From Caldilineaceae bacterium (lineage in GTDB: Bacteria; Chloroflexota; Anaerolineae; Caldilineales; Caldilineaceae), in contig JADLFO010000176.1 in assembly GCA_020845455.1 (NCBI GenBank), forward strand, positions 1 through 64,000: a DNA stretch of 64,000 nt, written 5' to 3'. Below are positions 31,201 to 40,530 of the stretch, one piece after another. The position numbers and the translations under genes are program-made. Numbering within the stretch: position 1 is the stretch's first letter; every line of letters starts with the position of its first letter. The notes beneath the pieces are model-generated. The model did no database searches, was not told the origin of the DNA, and was given only the letters and a program-made list of their open reading frames with translations.

Positions 31201-31678
31201 ACAGACCTTCGGCGCTTCCAATCCACACCTCGCCGGCCACCACCGCCAGCTCGTGGATCGCCGAACTGAGTTCAAATACCGGCGCCCACTGCGTCTGCTC
31301 CCAGCGTAAGACCACGCCTGCATCTGTCGCGGCCCAGATCACGCCCTGTGTGTCGTCGCGCGCCATGGCCTGCACCAAACCTATGCGCTCCGAGCCGTCG
31401 ATGGGCAGCGGCGCATAGGTTGTCCACGCCCCGTCAAACCGGCTGATGCCGTCGCCGCCAAACCACAGCCCCTTCTCGTCGACCAGGATCGACCAGATAT
31501 TATCCGAACGCAGCCCGGCGGCCTGTTGGGTAAACTGCGTCCAGCGCGGGTCTTGGGCCGCTTCGCTCGCCGCACGCGCGGCAGCCTGTGCCAGCCCCCA
31601 CACGCCGAGCAACATCACGATCAGCGCCAGAGCCGCCAGATACCAGCGGGCGTTCGCTTGTGTTATGCCGACCTGCAT
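28217..31678 (-). CDS. Two-component-regulator-propeller-like sensor domain + TM + AAA/STAND-like ATPase fusion
   Basis: N-terminal TM; repeated propeller motifs (GLWFGGDGISRF, IWAGTDGAGAF, LWVATGGGGVRR, LWIGTEAGLARY, LWVGSEAGATRYDG); Y_Y_Y-like region; TM ALVILGSIALLGAVYVTLEVL; FFGRRDLV...IMIYGERRIGKTTLLYQL and LILLMDEMDVM. Confidence 0.88.
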   Translation of the reverse strand: MQVGITQANARWYLAALALIVMLLGVWGLAQAAARAASEAAQDPRWTQFTQQAAGLRSDNIWSILVDEKGLWFGGDGISRFDGAWTTYAPLPIDGSERIGLVQAMARDDTQGVIWAATDAGVVLRWEQTQWAPVFELSSAIHELAVVAGEVWIGSAEGLYRYDGSTPTLVDALGRQPVFALLVDRGVVWAGAQNGLWRLREGRWAQVGRSEANFAQGVYVLLVDRGGALIVGTPYGLGWRLREGVAWQWFETVDERGEPALVQALAEDTLGRIWAGTDGAGAFALRLRDQHVDHAGFTGDANLTTRFVRDLAVDRDGSVWFATPAGIFRYQGHMWVTDVQGESAEDARNHINDLLVDRSGVLWVATGGGGVRRKQGPGGPETVYTAAEGVTGSVLVLEEDRQGAIWAGGFDGLYRYAGGAWATPVAAADLPNPVVTTLLADSSWLWIGTEAGLARYQVTTGRLEQEPTLVGHTVEALALDTLGRLWVGAGDQGLWLREGDAGWRHFAHDPEDPDSLPGDAIGGSGLAADPGIAGGMWAIVRDQGLAHWDGVRWQRVGGMGRLPSNLLWTLYTDPSDGALWVGSEAGATRYDGVTWGTLGVQDGLQSASVYAIVRTRDGAYWIGGRAGLTCFKPDQTPPWLALGALTGEVQTPPDGDPQVTVDTDAVVDFTAGDLQTDQAKLTVFYRVLGPGAAPEWQRASAEYVALHFDQPGAYTLELWARDQSFNYSAPASLRMMAVAPPVEVEVPVLGPVATGPFRALVILGSIALLGAVYVTLEVLNNRRRGLEAVARAYNPYISGEPVRRDDMFFGRRDLVQRIVDTLHNNSIMIYGERRIGKTTLLYQLVTVLREVNDTDYWFVPIYVDLEGTPQEEFFHYLMEEIVVRVESLEGAAEEIAPHLAGLRVHATPDPAYSDRDFNRDLNRLTHVLEAYGVRHDPAKQLRLILLMDEMDVMSRYDSLVQQQLRRIFMREFAATLGAVVAGIQISKDWDRVESPWYNLFNEIALAPFERAQAIELLVEPVRGYYTYEPAAIEFVLDNAQGRPYKIQQYGLEAVNHMLAYRRRKITLADVEVAHWRIRAAEQEMSNQPRAKHKRRARLGSAPTEAGSEAGAGEAGSHDGTPGETVLTDVQAAPAPAADAAGQAGAGSDQESER

Positions 31679-31804
31679 CTTCTTCCGGGTACGATTTCCG
31701 ATACTGCCTCTCCCTACACTTCTGATGGCTCTGGGCGCACGGGCTGCGTGGGCTAGACGGACAGCCCCCGCGCCGCAGCCGTACCATAACCGACGATGTA
31801 AGGT

Positions 31805-31993
31805 CTAGCGCCGCCTCACTGGGCGGCGTAGCATACAGATGAATTCCGCCCGGCGATGTACCGGCACACGCGCCGCAATGGGCGCAGGTTGCCCCATCGC
31901 GCGGGCGGCGAGGCTGCGCTGCACGGTCTGCAGCGCAGCCTGCCAACGCGCATGGAGACCCATGCTACCTAACAGCCGCATCAAATGATTCAC
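31805..31993 (-). CDS. Possible small basic protein encoded in the propeller-ATPase leader
   Basis: GTG-start ORF preceded by AGAAAGGAG, but the SD spacing is short. Confidence 0.3.
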   Translation of the reverse strand: MNHLMRLLGSMGLHARWQAALQTVQRSLAARAMGQPAPIAARVPVHRRAEFICMLRRPVRRR

Positions 31994-32067
31994 TGCTCCT
32001 TTCTCAACCCACCGACCCGCCGGGCTTAACGAAAACAGTGCGCCGGGGACCCATCTATCACGCACCA

Positions 32068-32096
32068 ATAATATCACAATCACAATTCTTTGTCAA
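32068..32096 (-). promoter_or_regulatory. sigma70-like promoter TTGACA-N17-TATTAT upstream of the propeller-ATPase gene
   Basis: Minus strand: TTGACA (32096-32091), 17-nt spacer, TATTAT (32073-32068). Confidence 0.75.
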
Positions 32097-32176
32097 TTTA
32101 TCGTGCCATTCGAAATTGCATATGACTATATATACACAAGCAATCTTACCTGCCCGGAGGCTGTAATCCAAACTGC

Positions 32177-32205
32177 TTGTTGAATTCCCGATCTGCGTGT
32201 ATAGT
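32177..32205 (+). promoter_or_regulatory. Promoter-like TTGTTG-N17-TATAGT with extended -10 (TGTATAGT)
   Basis: Hexamers at 32177-32182 and 32200-32205, about 75 bp before the ORF at 32280. Confidence 0.5.
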
Positions 32206-32279
32206 GTGTGCGTAGGGTATGTCGGCAACGGATTGGACGCGACGCCGCTCTCGAATTCCGTGGAACGAGGATAAACGGT

Positions 32280-32639
32280 ATGCGTTTTCGCGTACTCCCC
32301 CTACTCAACCTAGCCTGGCAGCATCCCCCGGCGTATCTTGGCCGAGAACTCCTCACCCTTGTCCTACTGGCCCTGCTGCTCACCTTGATCGCGCCCCAGC
32401 CGGCAGCAGCGCGCACAGCACCGCGCCGCGACCGGCGCAGCGACCGCGAGATCACCCTCACCTACGCGCATACATACTCCCCTAGCCGCCGCTTCTCCGG
32501 TTTTGCCACCTCCGACCGGCGTGAGTCTCCCTCCTCTCAGCGTGAGACAGCTAATTCCACTGAGAACGCGCGCCCACCTAGCAATAAAAATGACGAACAG
32601 CCCCCCGTTAGAGGTACGCTCCTGCGCCTAGCACGCTGA
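32280..32639 (+). CDS. Hypothetical small secreted/membrane-anchored protein
   Basis: Hydrophobic LLTLVLLALLLTLIAPQPAAA then charged, low-complexity tail; GAGG SD-like; promoter upstream. Confidence 0.4.
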   Translation: MRFRVLPLLNLAWQHPPAYLGRELLTLVLLALLLTLIAPQPAAARTAPRRDRRSDREITLTYAHTYSPSRRFSGFATSDRRESPSSQRETANSTENARPPSNKNDEQPPVRGTLLRLAR

Positions 32640-32765
32640 GAATGCTGCCCCAGCGAGAGCGTAGACGCCATAAAACACAGAGGACGCGAACCTTGCTCGC
32701 GCCCTCTCATTGTTTTCCTCTCATTGTTTAACGTGCCAACGGTATCGAGTTCGACGTAAGGGTTG

Positions 32766-33695
32766 TCACCCTGTCTCACGCGCATAGGCGGCAAAGGGGT
32801 TGCTGTGCGTCAACTGGCGAATGGCCGGCGCATCAAACCCCGCAGCGCGCAGGCTGGGCAGGAAAGTTTCAACTAGATAGGTAAACGGTTGGACCGGACC
32901 GCCCCCCGGCTTGGAGGGGTCGTACCAACCTCGATCCTGGCTCAACAACAGCCGGTCGCCAAAGCCCGCATCAAAGCCGCGCCGGATCGCGTCCACAAAA
33001 TAGCCATCGGCATACTGCTCGCTGCCGATCGCGTCATATTCCAGCCACGCCCCGCGCCGCGCTATCTCCAAATGCAGCGCCGTATCCGGTTCGGCCTGCG
33101 TATGAATCCAGATAAACCGGTCGGCGCGATAGCCTGACTGCTCGATGATCTCCAGTTGGTCACGCACCACCTGCCCCCGGATCGTGTGGCTGCCGATGAT
33201 CGCCCCCGTCGCCGCGCCGGCGCGCGCCGCCGCCCGCAGGATCTTCGCCTCCAGCGGCGTGATGCCCTCATCGCCGGCGCTCACCTTGATCCAGGCGGCG
33301 CGTACCCCCGTCCCTACGATCTCCTCGGTCAACTCGCCGATCATCCACACCGCGATCTCTTCTTCACCCGCGTCCTGCGCCCACTGTGGAACCCACGGCT
33401 CGCGATAGATGCCGGTGGGCAGCACAATCGGGAAGTCCGTGGCACGCGAGACTTCCAGGTCAATATCGGCCCGCCGCCCCACCCCTTCGGGCGTACACTC
33501 GACCAGCGCCGAGACCCCCTGCGCCTTGATCTTCTCGATCTCCGGCCCCATCAGCGCCACCACGTCGGCGGCCCGGGCCTGGCGGTAGCTGGCCGCCTCA
33601 ATCGGCCCCAGGTCTACAAAGATATGCTCATGCGGCAGGATCATGCCCAACTCGTCGGCGCGCTTGGGGCCAAGCGTGGTCAACAACGTCGCCAT
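32766..33695 (-). CDS. Phosphotriesterase-family amidohydrolase
   Basis: [46 protein letters not shown]. Confidence 0.88.
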   Translation of the reverse strand: MATLLTTLGPKRADELGMILPHEHIFVDLGPIEAASYRQARAADVVALMGPEIEKIKAQGVSALVECTPEGVGRRADIDLEVSRATDFPIVLPTGIYREPWVPQWAQDAGEEEIAVWMIGELTEEIVGTGVRAAWIKVSAGDEGITPLEAKILRAAARAGAATGAIIGSHTIRGQVVRDQLEIIEQSGYRADRFIWIHTQAEPDTALHLEIARRGAWLEYDAIGSEQYADGYFVDAIRRGFDAGFGDRLLLSQDRGWYDPSKPGGGPVQPFTYLVETFLPSLRAAGFDAPAIRQLTHSNPFAAYARETG

Positions 33696-33733
33696 GCGCT
33701 CTCCTTTCCAGCTACGACCCGCGCCGCCGGACG

Positions 33734-34879
33734 CTATCCCTGGTCAAACTCGATCCAGACCTCACCTTCGTCCGGGGCCAGATCCAACCGAAAGACCTCG
33801 CTGTCGCGCTCGCGGTTGCCGTCCAGCACCCAGAAGAAATAGGCGCCGGCGACGCTGCCGCCGGGCAGTTCGCTGGCGTTGATCTTCGCCTCATAGTTAT
33901 ACGCGCCCATCGGGCCGTCGTTGCGGTTGAGGGCAATGCTGGTGGCATCGGCAAAGCGCGTGATCAACTGCCCGTCCTTCTCGATCCCCAACCGGTAATC
34001 GCCCTGTGGCTGCCCGCCGTCCACGCCGCTGTGGATGAAGAAGAGCTGGAACTTCAATTCCCCCCCGCCGTTGCTGCGTTTTGTCGGCCCGCCGCGGATC
34101 TTGAACTTACAGCCGTCATCACCACCGCAGGGGCCGGCGTTGACTGCGCCTGCTGCCGCCGGCGGCGGCTCTGGCGCCGGCGTGTCGGCAGGCGGGGCCG
34201 GTTCCGCAGGCGCCGGCGCAGCGGTCGGCGCAGCCGGCTGGGGCGCGGCGGCCACCGGCGGCGCGGGGATGTTCTGCGCCACCGCCACCGCGCCCGCATT
34301 CTCGGCCCGCACCAACTCGGCAAAGATCCAAGCCTCCTGCCCATTGACACAACAGATCTGCCACCAGCTCGCGTCGGCGTTCTTCGCCACAATATCAAAC
34401 GACTGGTCGCGCGTCACCGGCCCGACCAATCCATACTCAGTGCCGGGGCCGTTGCGCGTGTTCACCACCTCGCCGGCGACAATCGCCTTGGCCCCAGGCG
34501 ATGGCGCGGCATCTCCCGTCCCGGTCGCAGCCGTGGTTGTCGTGGTTGCCGTCGCAGTCGCCACAGCCGTCGATGTTGTCGATGTTGTGGAAGTTGCCGA
34601 TGTCGTGGCCGTCACCGCGGTCGTGACCGTTGCCGGCGCAGCCGCCACCACTTCGACGGTGGGCACGCTCGCCTGGGCCTGCGGGGTCGCCGTCGCCGCC
34701 ACCTCCGCAGTCGGCGTAAAGGTCGGCATGATGACGCGCTCTTCATCACCCACCGCCGCCGCAGGTGTCGGCTCCGGCCCGCCGCCAAAGAGCAGGCTGC
34801 AGCCCGACAGCAACCCCATCGCCGCCAGCCAGGTGCATACCATCACCGTCCATCGTCGCCTGTGACTCCACATACGCAT
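33734..34879 (-). CDS. SH3-domain-containing lipoprotein with low-complexity linkers
   Basis: Lipobox-like [14 protein letters not shown]3b-like [53 protein letters not shown]. Confidence 0.82.
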   Translation of the reverse strand: MRMWSHRRRWTVMVCTWLAAMGLLSGCSLLFGGGPEPTPAAAVGDEERVIMPTFTPTAEVAATATPQAQASVPTVEVVAAAPATVTTAVTATTSATSTTSTTSTAVATATATTTTTAATGTGDAAPSPGAKAIVAGEVVNTRNGPGTEYGLVGPVTRDQSFDIVAKNADASWWQICCVNGQEAWIFAELVRAENAGAVAVAQNIPAPPVAAAPQPAAPTAAPAPAEPAPPADTPAPEPPPAAAGAVNAGPCGGDDGCKFKIRGGPTKRSNGGGELKFQLFFIHSGVDGGQPQGDYRLGIEKDGQLITRFADATSIALNRNDGPMGAYNYEAKINASELPGGSVAGAYFFWVLDGNRERDSEVFRLDLAPDEGEVWIEFDQG

Positions 34880-34916
34880 CTCCCTCTAGTGCCGGACTTG
34901 AGCCGGAGTATCCCGT

Positions 34917-36185
34917 TCAAGCATCTTGTCTATCTTGCCCATTTTGGCCGCTTTGATCCCTGGCAGGCGCTGGCTCGCCCTGCACGATCACCCGGTAGCT
35001 CCCGCCGGCGGCGCGCACCTCCAGCGCTTCGCCCGCCGTCACCTGCTGCGGTGCGCTCACCACCGCGCCGTTGCGCTGCTGCACAATGCTGTAGCCGCGC
35101 TGTAACACCGCCTCCGGGTTGAGCGCCGCCAGCCGCCCTTGCACCGCCAGGCTGCGCTGTGCGACGTGCTCCAACCGGCGTCGCATCGCCCAGCCCAGCC
35201 GCCGCTCGCGGTCGTCTAGTTGCTGCCGCGCCAGGTCCAAATGGCGGCGGGGATGACCCCGGCGCAGGCGCAGCACACGCTGCTCCAGCGCATCACGCTC
35301 GTCACCCAACTGCTCTTCCAGCCGCTGCTCCAGCCGGCCGAGCATGCTCTGCAAACGCCCGCGCGCCTCCATACAGTCGGGAACCACTGCCGCCGCCGCC
35401 GCCGACGGCGTGGGTGCGCGCAGGTCGGCCACAAAATCGACGATCGTGCTGTCGGTCTCATGGCCCACGCCGGTTACGACCGGCAGCGCGCTGCCCGCCA
35501 CAGCATAGGCCACCTGCACATCGTTAAACGCCCACAGATCCTCGATACTGCCGCCGCCGCGCGCCAAGATCAACACCTGCAGCGCCTCGACCTCGACACT
35601 GTAGCGGTTGGCGCATATAATCGCCTGCACAATCTGGGCAGGAGCGTCGGCCCCTTGCACCAACGTCGAAAAGACCACCACATCGATCAGCGGCCAACGC
35701 AGCGTAAAGACACGCAAAATATCGCGCAGCGCCGCGGCGTCACGGCTGGTCACAACCCCCACCCGGCGCACGCAACCCGGCAGAGGCCGCTTGCGCTCCA
35801 GGGCAAACAACCCCTCCGCCGCAAGCTGCGCCTTCAATTCCTCAAACCGAGCATAAAGCAGCCCGCGCCCTGCCGGCGTCAGCCGGTTTACATAGAGCTG
35901 ATACGCCCCTCGTTCGGGATAGACGCCGACATAGCCATAGGCGATGATCTGGTCGCCCTCGCGCGGCAGCCAAGTATGCGCCTGGGCATGGGTGCGCCAC
36001 ATCACCGAGGCAATGCTGGCCCCCGCGTCTTTGAGGCTGAAATAGATATGGCCGCTGGCGGCGCGTTTCCAGTTGCTGACCTCGCCGATCACGGCCACAT
36101 CGCGCAGCAGTTCATCACGCTCAAACAGCGCTACAATGTGCGTACTCAAACTGGAGACGGTCAAAGCATTCATCGGTCGTTCCAT
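34917..36185 (-). CDS. xseA: Exodeoxyribonuclease VII large subunit
   Basis: [84 protein letters not shown]. Confidence 0.96.
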   Translation of the reverse strand: MERPMNALTVSSLSTHIVALFERDELLRDVAVIGEVSNWKRAASGHIYFSLKDAGASIASVMWRTHAQAHTWLPREGDQIIAYGYVGVYPERGAYQLYVNRLTPAGRGLLYARFEELKAQLAAEGLFALERKRPLPGCVRRVGVVTSRDAAALRDILRVFTLRWPLIDVVVFSTLVQGADAPAQIVQAIICANRYSVEVEALQVLILARGGGSIEDLWAFNDVQVAYAVAGSALPVVTGVGHETDSTIVDFVADLRAPTPSAAAAAVVPDCMEARGRLQSMLGRLEQRLEEQLGDERDALEQRVLRLRRGHPRRHLDLARQQLDDRERRLGWAMRRRLEHVAQRSLAVQGRLAALNPEAVLQRGYSIVQQRNGAVVSAPQQVTAGEALEVRAAGGSYRVIVQGEPAPARDQSGQNGQDRQDA

Positions 36186-36291
36186 TCGCTCGGCCCTTTC
36201 AGCCTGCCATTCTATCACAGCCCCCACCCAGGCCGAAGCACGCCGCTCGGCAGCAGCTTGGGCCATCCCGCCGCGCCGGGCATATTGCTGG

Positions 36292-36351
36292 ATTGTCCCT
36301 GTACGATGCCGCCCATTGTCCCTTGTACAGGCGGGATTGTCACGCTACAAT
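36292..36351 (+). promoter_or_regulatory. Promoter (TTGTAC-N17-TACAAT) with phased ATTGTC(C/A)C repeats
   Basis: -35 at 36323-36328, -10 at 36346-36351; ATTGTCCCTGTAC at 36292, ATTGTCCCTTGTAC at 36315, ATTGTCACG at 36336. Confidence 0.6.
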
Positions 36352-36439
36352 GCGCTCCATGCAGCCAATTTGCACCTAATTGTCTCGCTTGTCACACCCG
36401 GCTTGTAGACCACAGCTTTGCTCACATAGGACAATCGAC

Positions 36440-37918
36440 GTGTCCATCGAACTCAAGATCGACCGCAGCCACTCGCTTGCGATCTACCAGCAGATCGTCG
36501 AGCAGTTGAAAGATCGCATCTGCGACGGGCGTCTGCCTGCCGGCGCGCGCCTGCCCACGGTGCGCCGGCTCGCCGCCGACCTGGGCGTCACCCGGCTGAC
36601 CGTGCAAAACGCCTACGGCGCGCTGCAAGAGACCGGCTGGGTCGAAGCGACTGTGGGCCGCGGCACCTTTGTCAGCCAGGCCGTGCGCCCCACCACCTTT
36701 GGCCGCGCCCTGACCCCCGCCCTCTCCCCCGATACGGTCATCAGCGAGATCCTGCAGGTCAACCATGCCGTCGGGCTGCGCTCGCTGGCCAGCGCCTCAC
36801 CCGACCCGCGTCTCTTTCCCGCCGAAGAGTTCTGGCAGGGGCTGATCGCGCAGCAGGCCGACGTTGCCGCCGCTGCCGGCTACGGCTCCTCACAAGGCGA
36901 CCCGCGCCTGCGCGTCGAGATCAGCCGCGACCTGCAAGAGCGCGGCATCGACGCCGCCCCCGACGAAATCGTGGTGGTGGCCGGGGTGACACAGGGGTTA
37001 TCGCTGGCCGCCCAATGCTTGGCCCAAGCGGGCGACCGCATCTTGGTCGAACAGCCCACCTATCTGGGGCTGCTGCACGCGATCAAAGCCCAGGGCCTGC
37101 AGCCGGTAGGCGTCCCGCTCGACGAACACGGCCCCATCCTCGACGAGATGGAACGGCTGCTGACCCAAGATCGCCCCCGCTTCTTCTATACCATCCCGAC
37201 CTATCAGAACCCGACCGGGCGCTGCATGACCCTGGAGCGCCGCCAAGCCGTCCTGGACTTGGCGACAGCGCACGGCGTCGCGATCGTCGAGGACGATATC
37301 TATGCCCGGCTGGCCTATGACGAACCGCCCCCGCCGCCGCTCAAGGCGCTCGACCTAACGGGCAGCGTCGTCTATGTCAGCAGCTATTCCAAACTGCTGA
37401 TGCCTGGGCTGCGCCTGGGGTATCTCGTCGCCCCGGCCCGCCTGGTCGAACGATTGATCTCGCTGCGCCGCGCCACCGACCTGTGCAGCCCGCCGATCTT
37501 GCAGCGCGCCCTGACCCTTTTCTTGCGTGAGGGCGGGCTGCGCCGCCATCTGCGCCGCGTGCTGCCGCTCTATCGCGAACGGCGCAACGCCCTGGCCCAG
37601 GCGCTGGCGCGCCATCTGCCCGGCGATGTGCGGTGGAGCGCGCCGCAAGGCGGTTTCTGCACCTGGCTCACCTTGCCCGGCTACCATGCCTTTGCCGACC
37701 TGGAGCGGGCCTTTCTGGCCCAGGGCTGGGCCGTGACGCCGGGCGAAGTCTTCCTGGCCGAGCCGCAGATGCAGAAGTCGCTGCGCATCTGCTTTGGCGG
37801 CCAGCCGCCCGAGACGATTGCCGCCGGCATTCAGATCCTGGCCGGGCTGATCCACGACCGGCTGCATGGCCGCGGCCAGCCGCAGCCGCTGGTCAACGAC
37901 TGGGCGCCGCTGGTCTAG
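36440..37918 (+). CDS. MocR-type transcriptional regulator / PLP aminotransferase (GntR wHTH + class I aminotransferase fold)
   Basis: SHSLAIYQQIVEQLKDRICDGRLPAGARLPTVRRLAADLGVTRLTVQNAYGALQETGW; YTIPTYQNPTGRCM; SSYSKLLMPGLRLGYL; GTG start. Confidence 0.9.
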   Translation: MSIELKIDRSHSLAIYQQIVEQLKDRICDGRLPAGARLPTVRRLAADLGVTRLTVQNAYGALQETGWVEATVGRGTFVSQAVRPTTFGRALTPALSPDTVISEILQVNHAVGLRSLASASPDPRLFPAEEFWQGLIAQQADVAAAAGYGSSQGDPRLRVEISRDLQERGIDAAPDEIVVVAGVTQGLSLAAQCLAQAGDRILVEQPTYLGLLHAIKAQGLQPVGVPLDEHGPILDEMERLLTQDRPRFFYTIPTYQNPTGRCMTLERRQAVLDLATAHGVAIVEDDIYARLAYDEPPPPPLKALDLTGSVVYVSSYSKLLMPGLRLGYLVAPARLVERLISLRRATDLCSPPILQRALTLFLREGGLRRHLRRVLPLYRERRNALAQALARHLPGDVRWSAPQGGFCTWLTLPGYHAFADLERAFLAQGWAVTPGEVFLAEPQMQKSLRICFGGQPPETIAAGIQILAGLIHDRLHGRGQPQPLVNDWAPLV

Positions 37919-37930
37919 CCCATAGGAGCC

Positions 37931-37966
37931 GTGTCGCTTGTCGTGTCACTTGCCGCATCGCTTATG
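37931..37966. repeat. Three imperfect 12-bp tandem repeats in the MocR-ilvE intergenic gap
   Basis: GTGTCGCTTGTC / GTGTCACTTGCC / GCATCGCTTATG. Confidence 0.6.
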
Positions 37967-37983
37967 AGGAAGAGCCACAGACC

Positions 37984-38913
37984 ATGACCCAGTATGCGTA
38001 TTTCAAAGGCGCCATCCGGCCTATCGCCGAGGCCAAAGTCAGCATTATGAACCAGACGTTCAACTACGGCACGGGCTGCTTCGGCGGCATCCGCGGCTAT
38101 TGGAACGAGGATCAGAAGCAGCTTTATGTCTTTCGCCTGCGCGATCATTACCGGCGCTTCCTCAACAGCAGCAAACTGCTGCTCGGTAACCTCGACTTCA
38201 CGCCCGACCAGCTCGCCCAGGTCACGGTCGACCTGCTCGCCCAAGAAGGCTGGCAAGAGAACGTCTATATCCGCCCGCTCTATTACAAGGCCGATGAACT
38301 GATCGGCGTGCGCCTGCACAACCTGCGCGATGCCGTGGCGATCTTCAGCCTGCCCATGGGGCGCTATCTGGCCGCCGAGGAAGGGTTGAAGGTCTGCACC
38401 AGCAGTTGGCGGCGCGTCGACGACACCGCCATCCCGCCGCGCGGCAAACTCATCGGAAGTTATGTCAACAGCGCCCTGATCAAGAGTGAAGCTGTGCTCA
38501 ACGGTTTTGACGAGGCGATTGTGCTCAACCAGGATGGGCATATCGCCGAAGCCAGTGCCGCCAACCTGGTCATGATCCGCCATGGCAAGTTTATCACGCC
38601 CCCGGCGACCGCCAACTCGCTCGAGGGGATCACGCTCAACTCGCTCATGCACCTGGCGCGCCATGAGTTGGGGCTGGAAGTCGTGGAGCGCCAGATCGAC
38701 CGCACCGAGATTTATTTCGCCGAAGAAGCCTTTTTCTGCGGCACAGGCGCACAGATCGCCGCCATCGCCAGCGTGGATCATCGTCAGATCGGCGGCGGCG
38801 CCATGGGCCCCATCACGGCACGGCTGCGCGACCTCTATTTCCGTGTCGTGCGCGGCCAAGAGGCCAATTATATGCACTGGCTGACCCCCGTGCATCAACC
38901 CATTCCCGCCTAG
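37984..38913 (+). CDS. ilvE: Branched-chain amino acid aminotransferase (class IV)
   Basis: [77 protein letters not shown]. Confidence 0.9.
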   Translation: MTQYAYFKGAIRPIAEAKVSIMNQTFNYGTGCFGGIRGYWNEDQKQLYVFRLRDHYRRFLNSSKLLLGNLDFTPDQLAQVTVDLLAQEGWQENVYIRPLYYKADELIGVRLHNLRDAVAIFSLPMGRYLAAEEGLKVCTSSWRRVDDTAIPPRGKLIGSYVNSALIKSEAVLNGFDEAIVLNQDGHIAEASAANLVMIRHGKFITPPATANSLEGITLNSLMHLARHELGLEVVERQIDRTEIYFAEEAFFCGTGAQIAAIASVDHRQIGGGAMGPITARLRDLYFRVVRGQEANYMHWLTPVHQPIPA

Positions 38914-38960
38914 ACCGATCGGACCGTCAGAGCCAAGCCACAGGAGCCAGACAAGACCCC

Positions 38961-39758
38961 ATGGCCACACCACCTACTCCCCGCCATCAAGGCGCGGGCG
39001 TCAAAGCAGCCGTCAACCAGCAGTTTTCGCCCGTCGCCGCGCACTACAGCGCCAGCGCGATCCATGCCTCCGGCCCGGACCTGGCCGAGATGGTGCAGGC
39101 GGCGCAGTTGAGCGGGCACGAACGCGTGCTCGACGCAGGCTGCGGCCCCGGCCACACGGCCCTCTTCTTCGCCGGCCATGTCGTCCAGGTCGTCGGCGTC
39201 GACCTCTCCGAAGCCATGCTGGCCCAGGGCGGCAGGCTGGCCGGCGAGCGCGGCATCCATAACGTCGAGTTTCGCCGCGCCGACGTCGAAGACTTGCCCT
39301 TCCCCGATAGCTCGTTCGACCTGGTGACCACGCGCTACAGCGCCCACCACTGGCCGCGCCCGGTCACCGCGCTGCGCGAGTTTCGCCGCGTGCTGCGCCC
39401 AGGGGGCAGGCTGCTGCTGGACGATGTCGTCTCCTTCGACGACCCCACGCTCGACACCCATTTCCAGGCCATCGAACTGCTGCGCGACCCGTCGCATGTG
39501 CGCGACCACACCATCGCCGAATGGCTGACCCTGCTGGAGACGGCAGGCTTCCGCGCCGAAGTCGCCCACACCTGGGAGATCCGCATCGACTTCGCCTCCT
39601 GGATCGCGCGCATGGCAACGCCCGCCTCGTCGGCGGCCATGATCCACACGCTGCTCGCCAACGCCCCGGCGGAGGTACGCGCCACCCTGCGCGTCGAGCC
39701 GGACAGTTCGTTCCACATGCAGTGCGCGCTGCTGCGCGGCGTCACCCGCCGCGGCTGA
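38961..39758 (+). CDS. Class I SAM-dependent methyltransferase
   Basis: [45 protein letters not shown]. Confidence 0.93.
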   Translation: MATPPTPRHQGAGVKAAVNQQFSPVAAHYSASAIHASGPDLAEMVQAAQLSGHERVLDAGCGPGHTALFFAGHVVQVVGVDLSEAMLAQGGRLAGERGIHNVEFRRADVEDLPFPDSSFDLVTTRYSAHHWPRPVTALREFRRVLRPGGRLLLDDVVSFDDPTLDTHFQAIELLRDPSHVRDHTIAEWLTLLETAGFRAEVAHTWEIRIDFASWIARMATPASSAAMIHTLLANAPAEVRATLRVEPDSSFHMQCALLRGVTRRG

Positions 39759-39765
39759 TCTGCTG

Positions 39766-40530
39766 ATGCCTGCGCCATCGACACCCGTGAGGCTATTCAC
39801 GGCGACACGCCGCGGCGAATTCTGGGCGGGGGCGCGCGCCGGCACGCCGCTGCTCGTGGCCTCGATCCCGTTTAGCATTATCTTTGGGGCCGTCGCCGCC
39901 ACCGTAGGTCTGACCCCTGGCGGGGCGGCGGCCATGTCGGCCTTTGTCTTTGCCGGTTCGGCCCAGTTCGTGGCCGCGGGGCTGGTCGGAGCGCAGGCGG
40001 GCGCAGGTATCATCATCCTCACTACCTGGATCGTCAACCTGCGCCACAGCCTCTATGCCGCCACGCTCGGCCCCCACATGCGCCATCTCTCGCAGCGCTG
40101 GCTGGCGCTCCTGGGCTTTCTACTCACCGACGAAGCGTTTATGGTGGCGATCCGCCGCTACAACGCGCCCGACCGCTCGCCCTTCAAACATTGGTACTAT
40201 CTAGGCGTCGCAGCTACCATGTATGTCAACTGGCAGGTATGGACGGCAGTAGGCATCTGGGCAGGCCGGACGATCCCCAACCCGCGCGGCTGGGGGCTGG
40301 ACTTCGCCTTCCCGCTCACCTTTCTGGGGATGCTCGTCCCGCTGCTGCGCGGCCGGGCTGTCATCGCTTGTGTGCTGGCGGCGGGCAGCGCCGCCCTTGC
40401 CCTGCGCGGCCTGCCCCACCAGCTAGGGCTGATCGCAGCGGCGCTAATAGGCGTCTTGGCCGGCGTTGCCGCCGAACGGAGTCAAGCTCCGCAGCGCCGC
40501 ACCCAACCGGAAAGCCCGTCTGCCCAATGA
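39766..40530 (+). CDS. azlC: AzlC-family branched-chain amino acid exporter subunit
   Basis: [61 protein letters not shown]. Confidence 0.9.
   Translation: MPAPSTPVRLFTATRRGEFWAGARAGTPLLVASIPFSIIFGAVAATVGLTPGGAAAMSAFVFAGSAQFVAAGLVGAQAGAGIIILTTWIVNLRHSLYAATLGPHMRHLSQRWLALLGFLLTDEAFMVAIRRYNAPDRSPFKHWYYLGVAATMYVNWQVWTAVGIWAGRTIPNPRGWGLDFAFPLTFLGMLVPLLRGRAVIACVLAAGSAALALRGLPHQLGLIAAALIGVLAGVAAERSQAPQRRTQPESPSAQ

Noticed and set aside
26908-31678. Known phage-defence STAND (Avs) system
   Set aside because: Domain order (extracytoplasmic propeller, TM, ATPase) does not match Avs proteins with an N-terminal effector and C-terminal TPR sensor; a defence function is not supported by sequence alone
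31805-32083. 92-aa ORF as a full-length protein
   Set aside because: Its 5' part overlaps the promoter -10 region, so only the shorter GTG-start version remains plausible
34540-34640. Microsatellite or mobile repeat
   Set aside because: It is the coding DNA of a Thr/Ala/Val-rich linker in the SH3 lipoprotein, with degenerate codon-level periodicity rather than a clean tandem repeat
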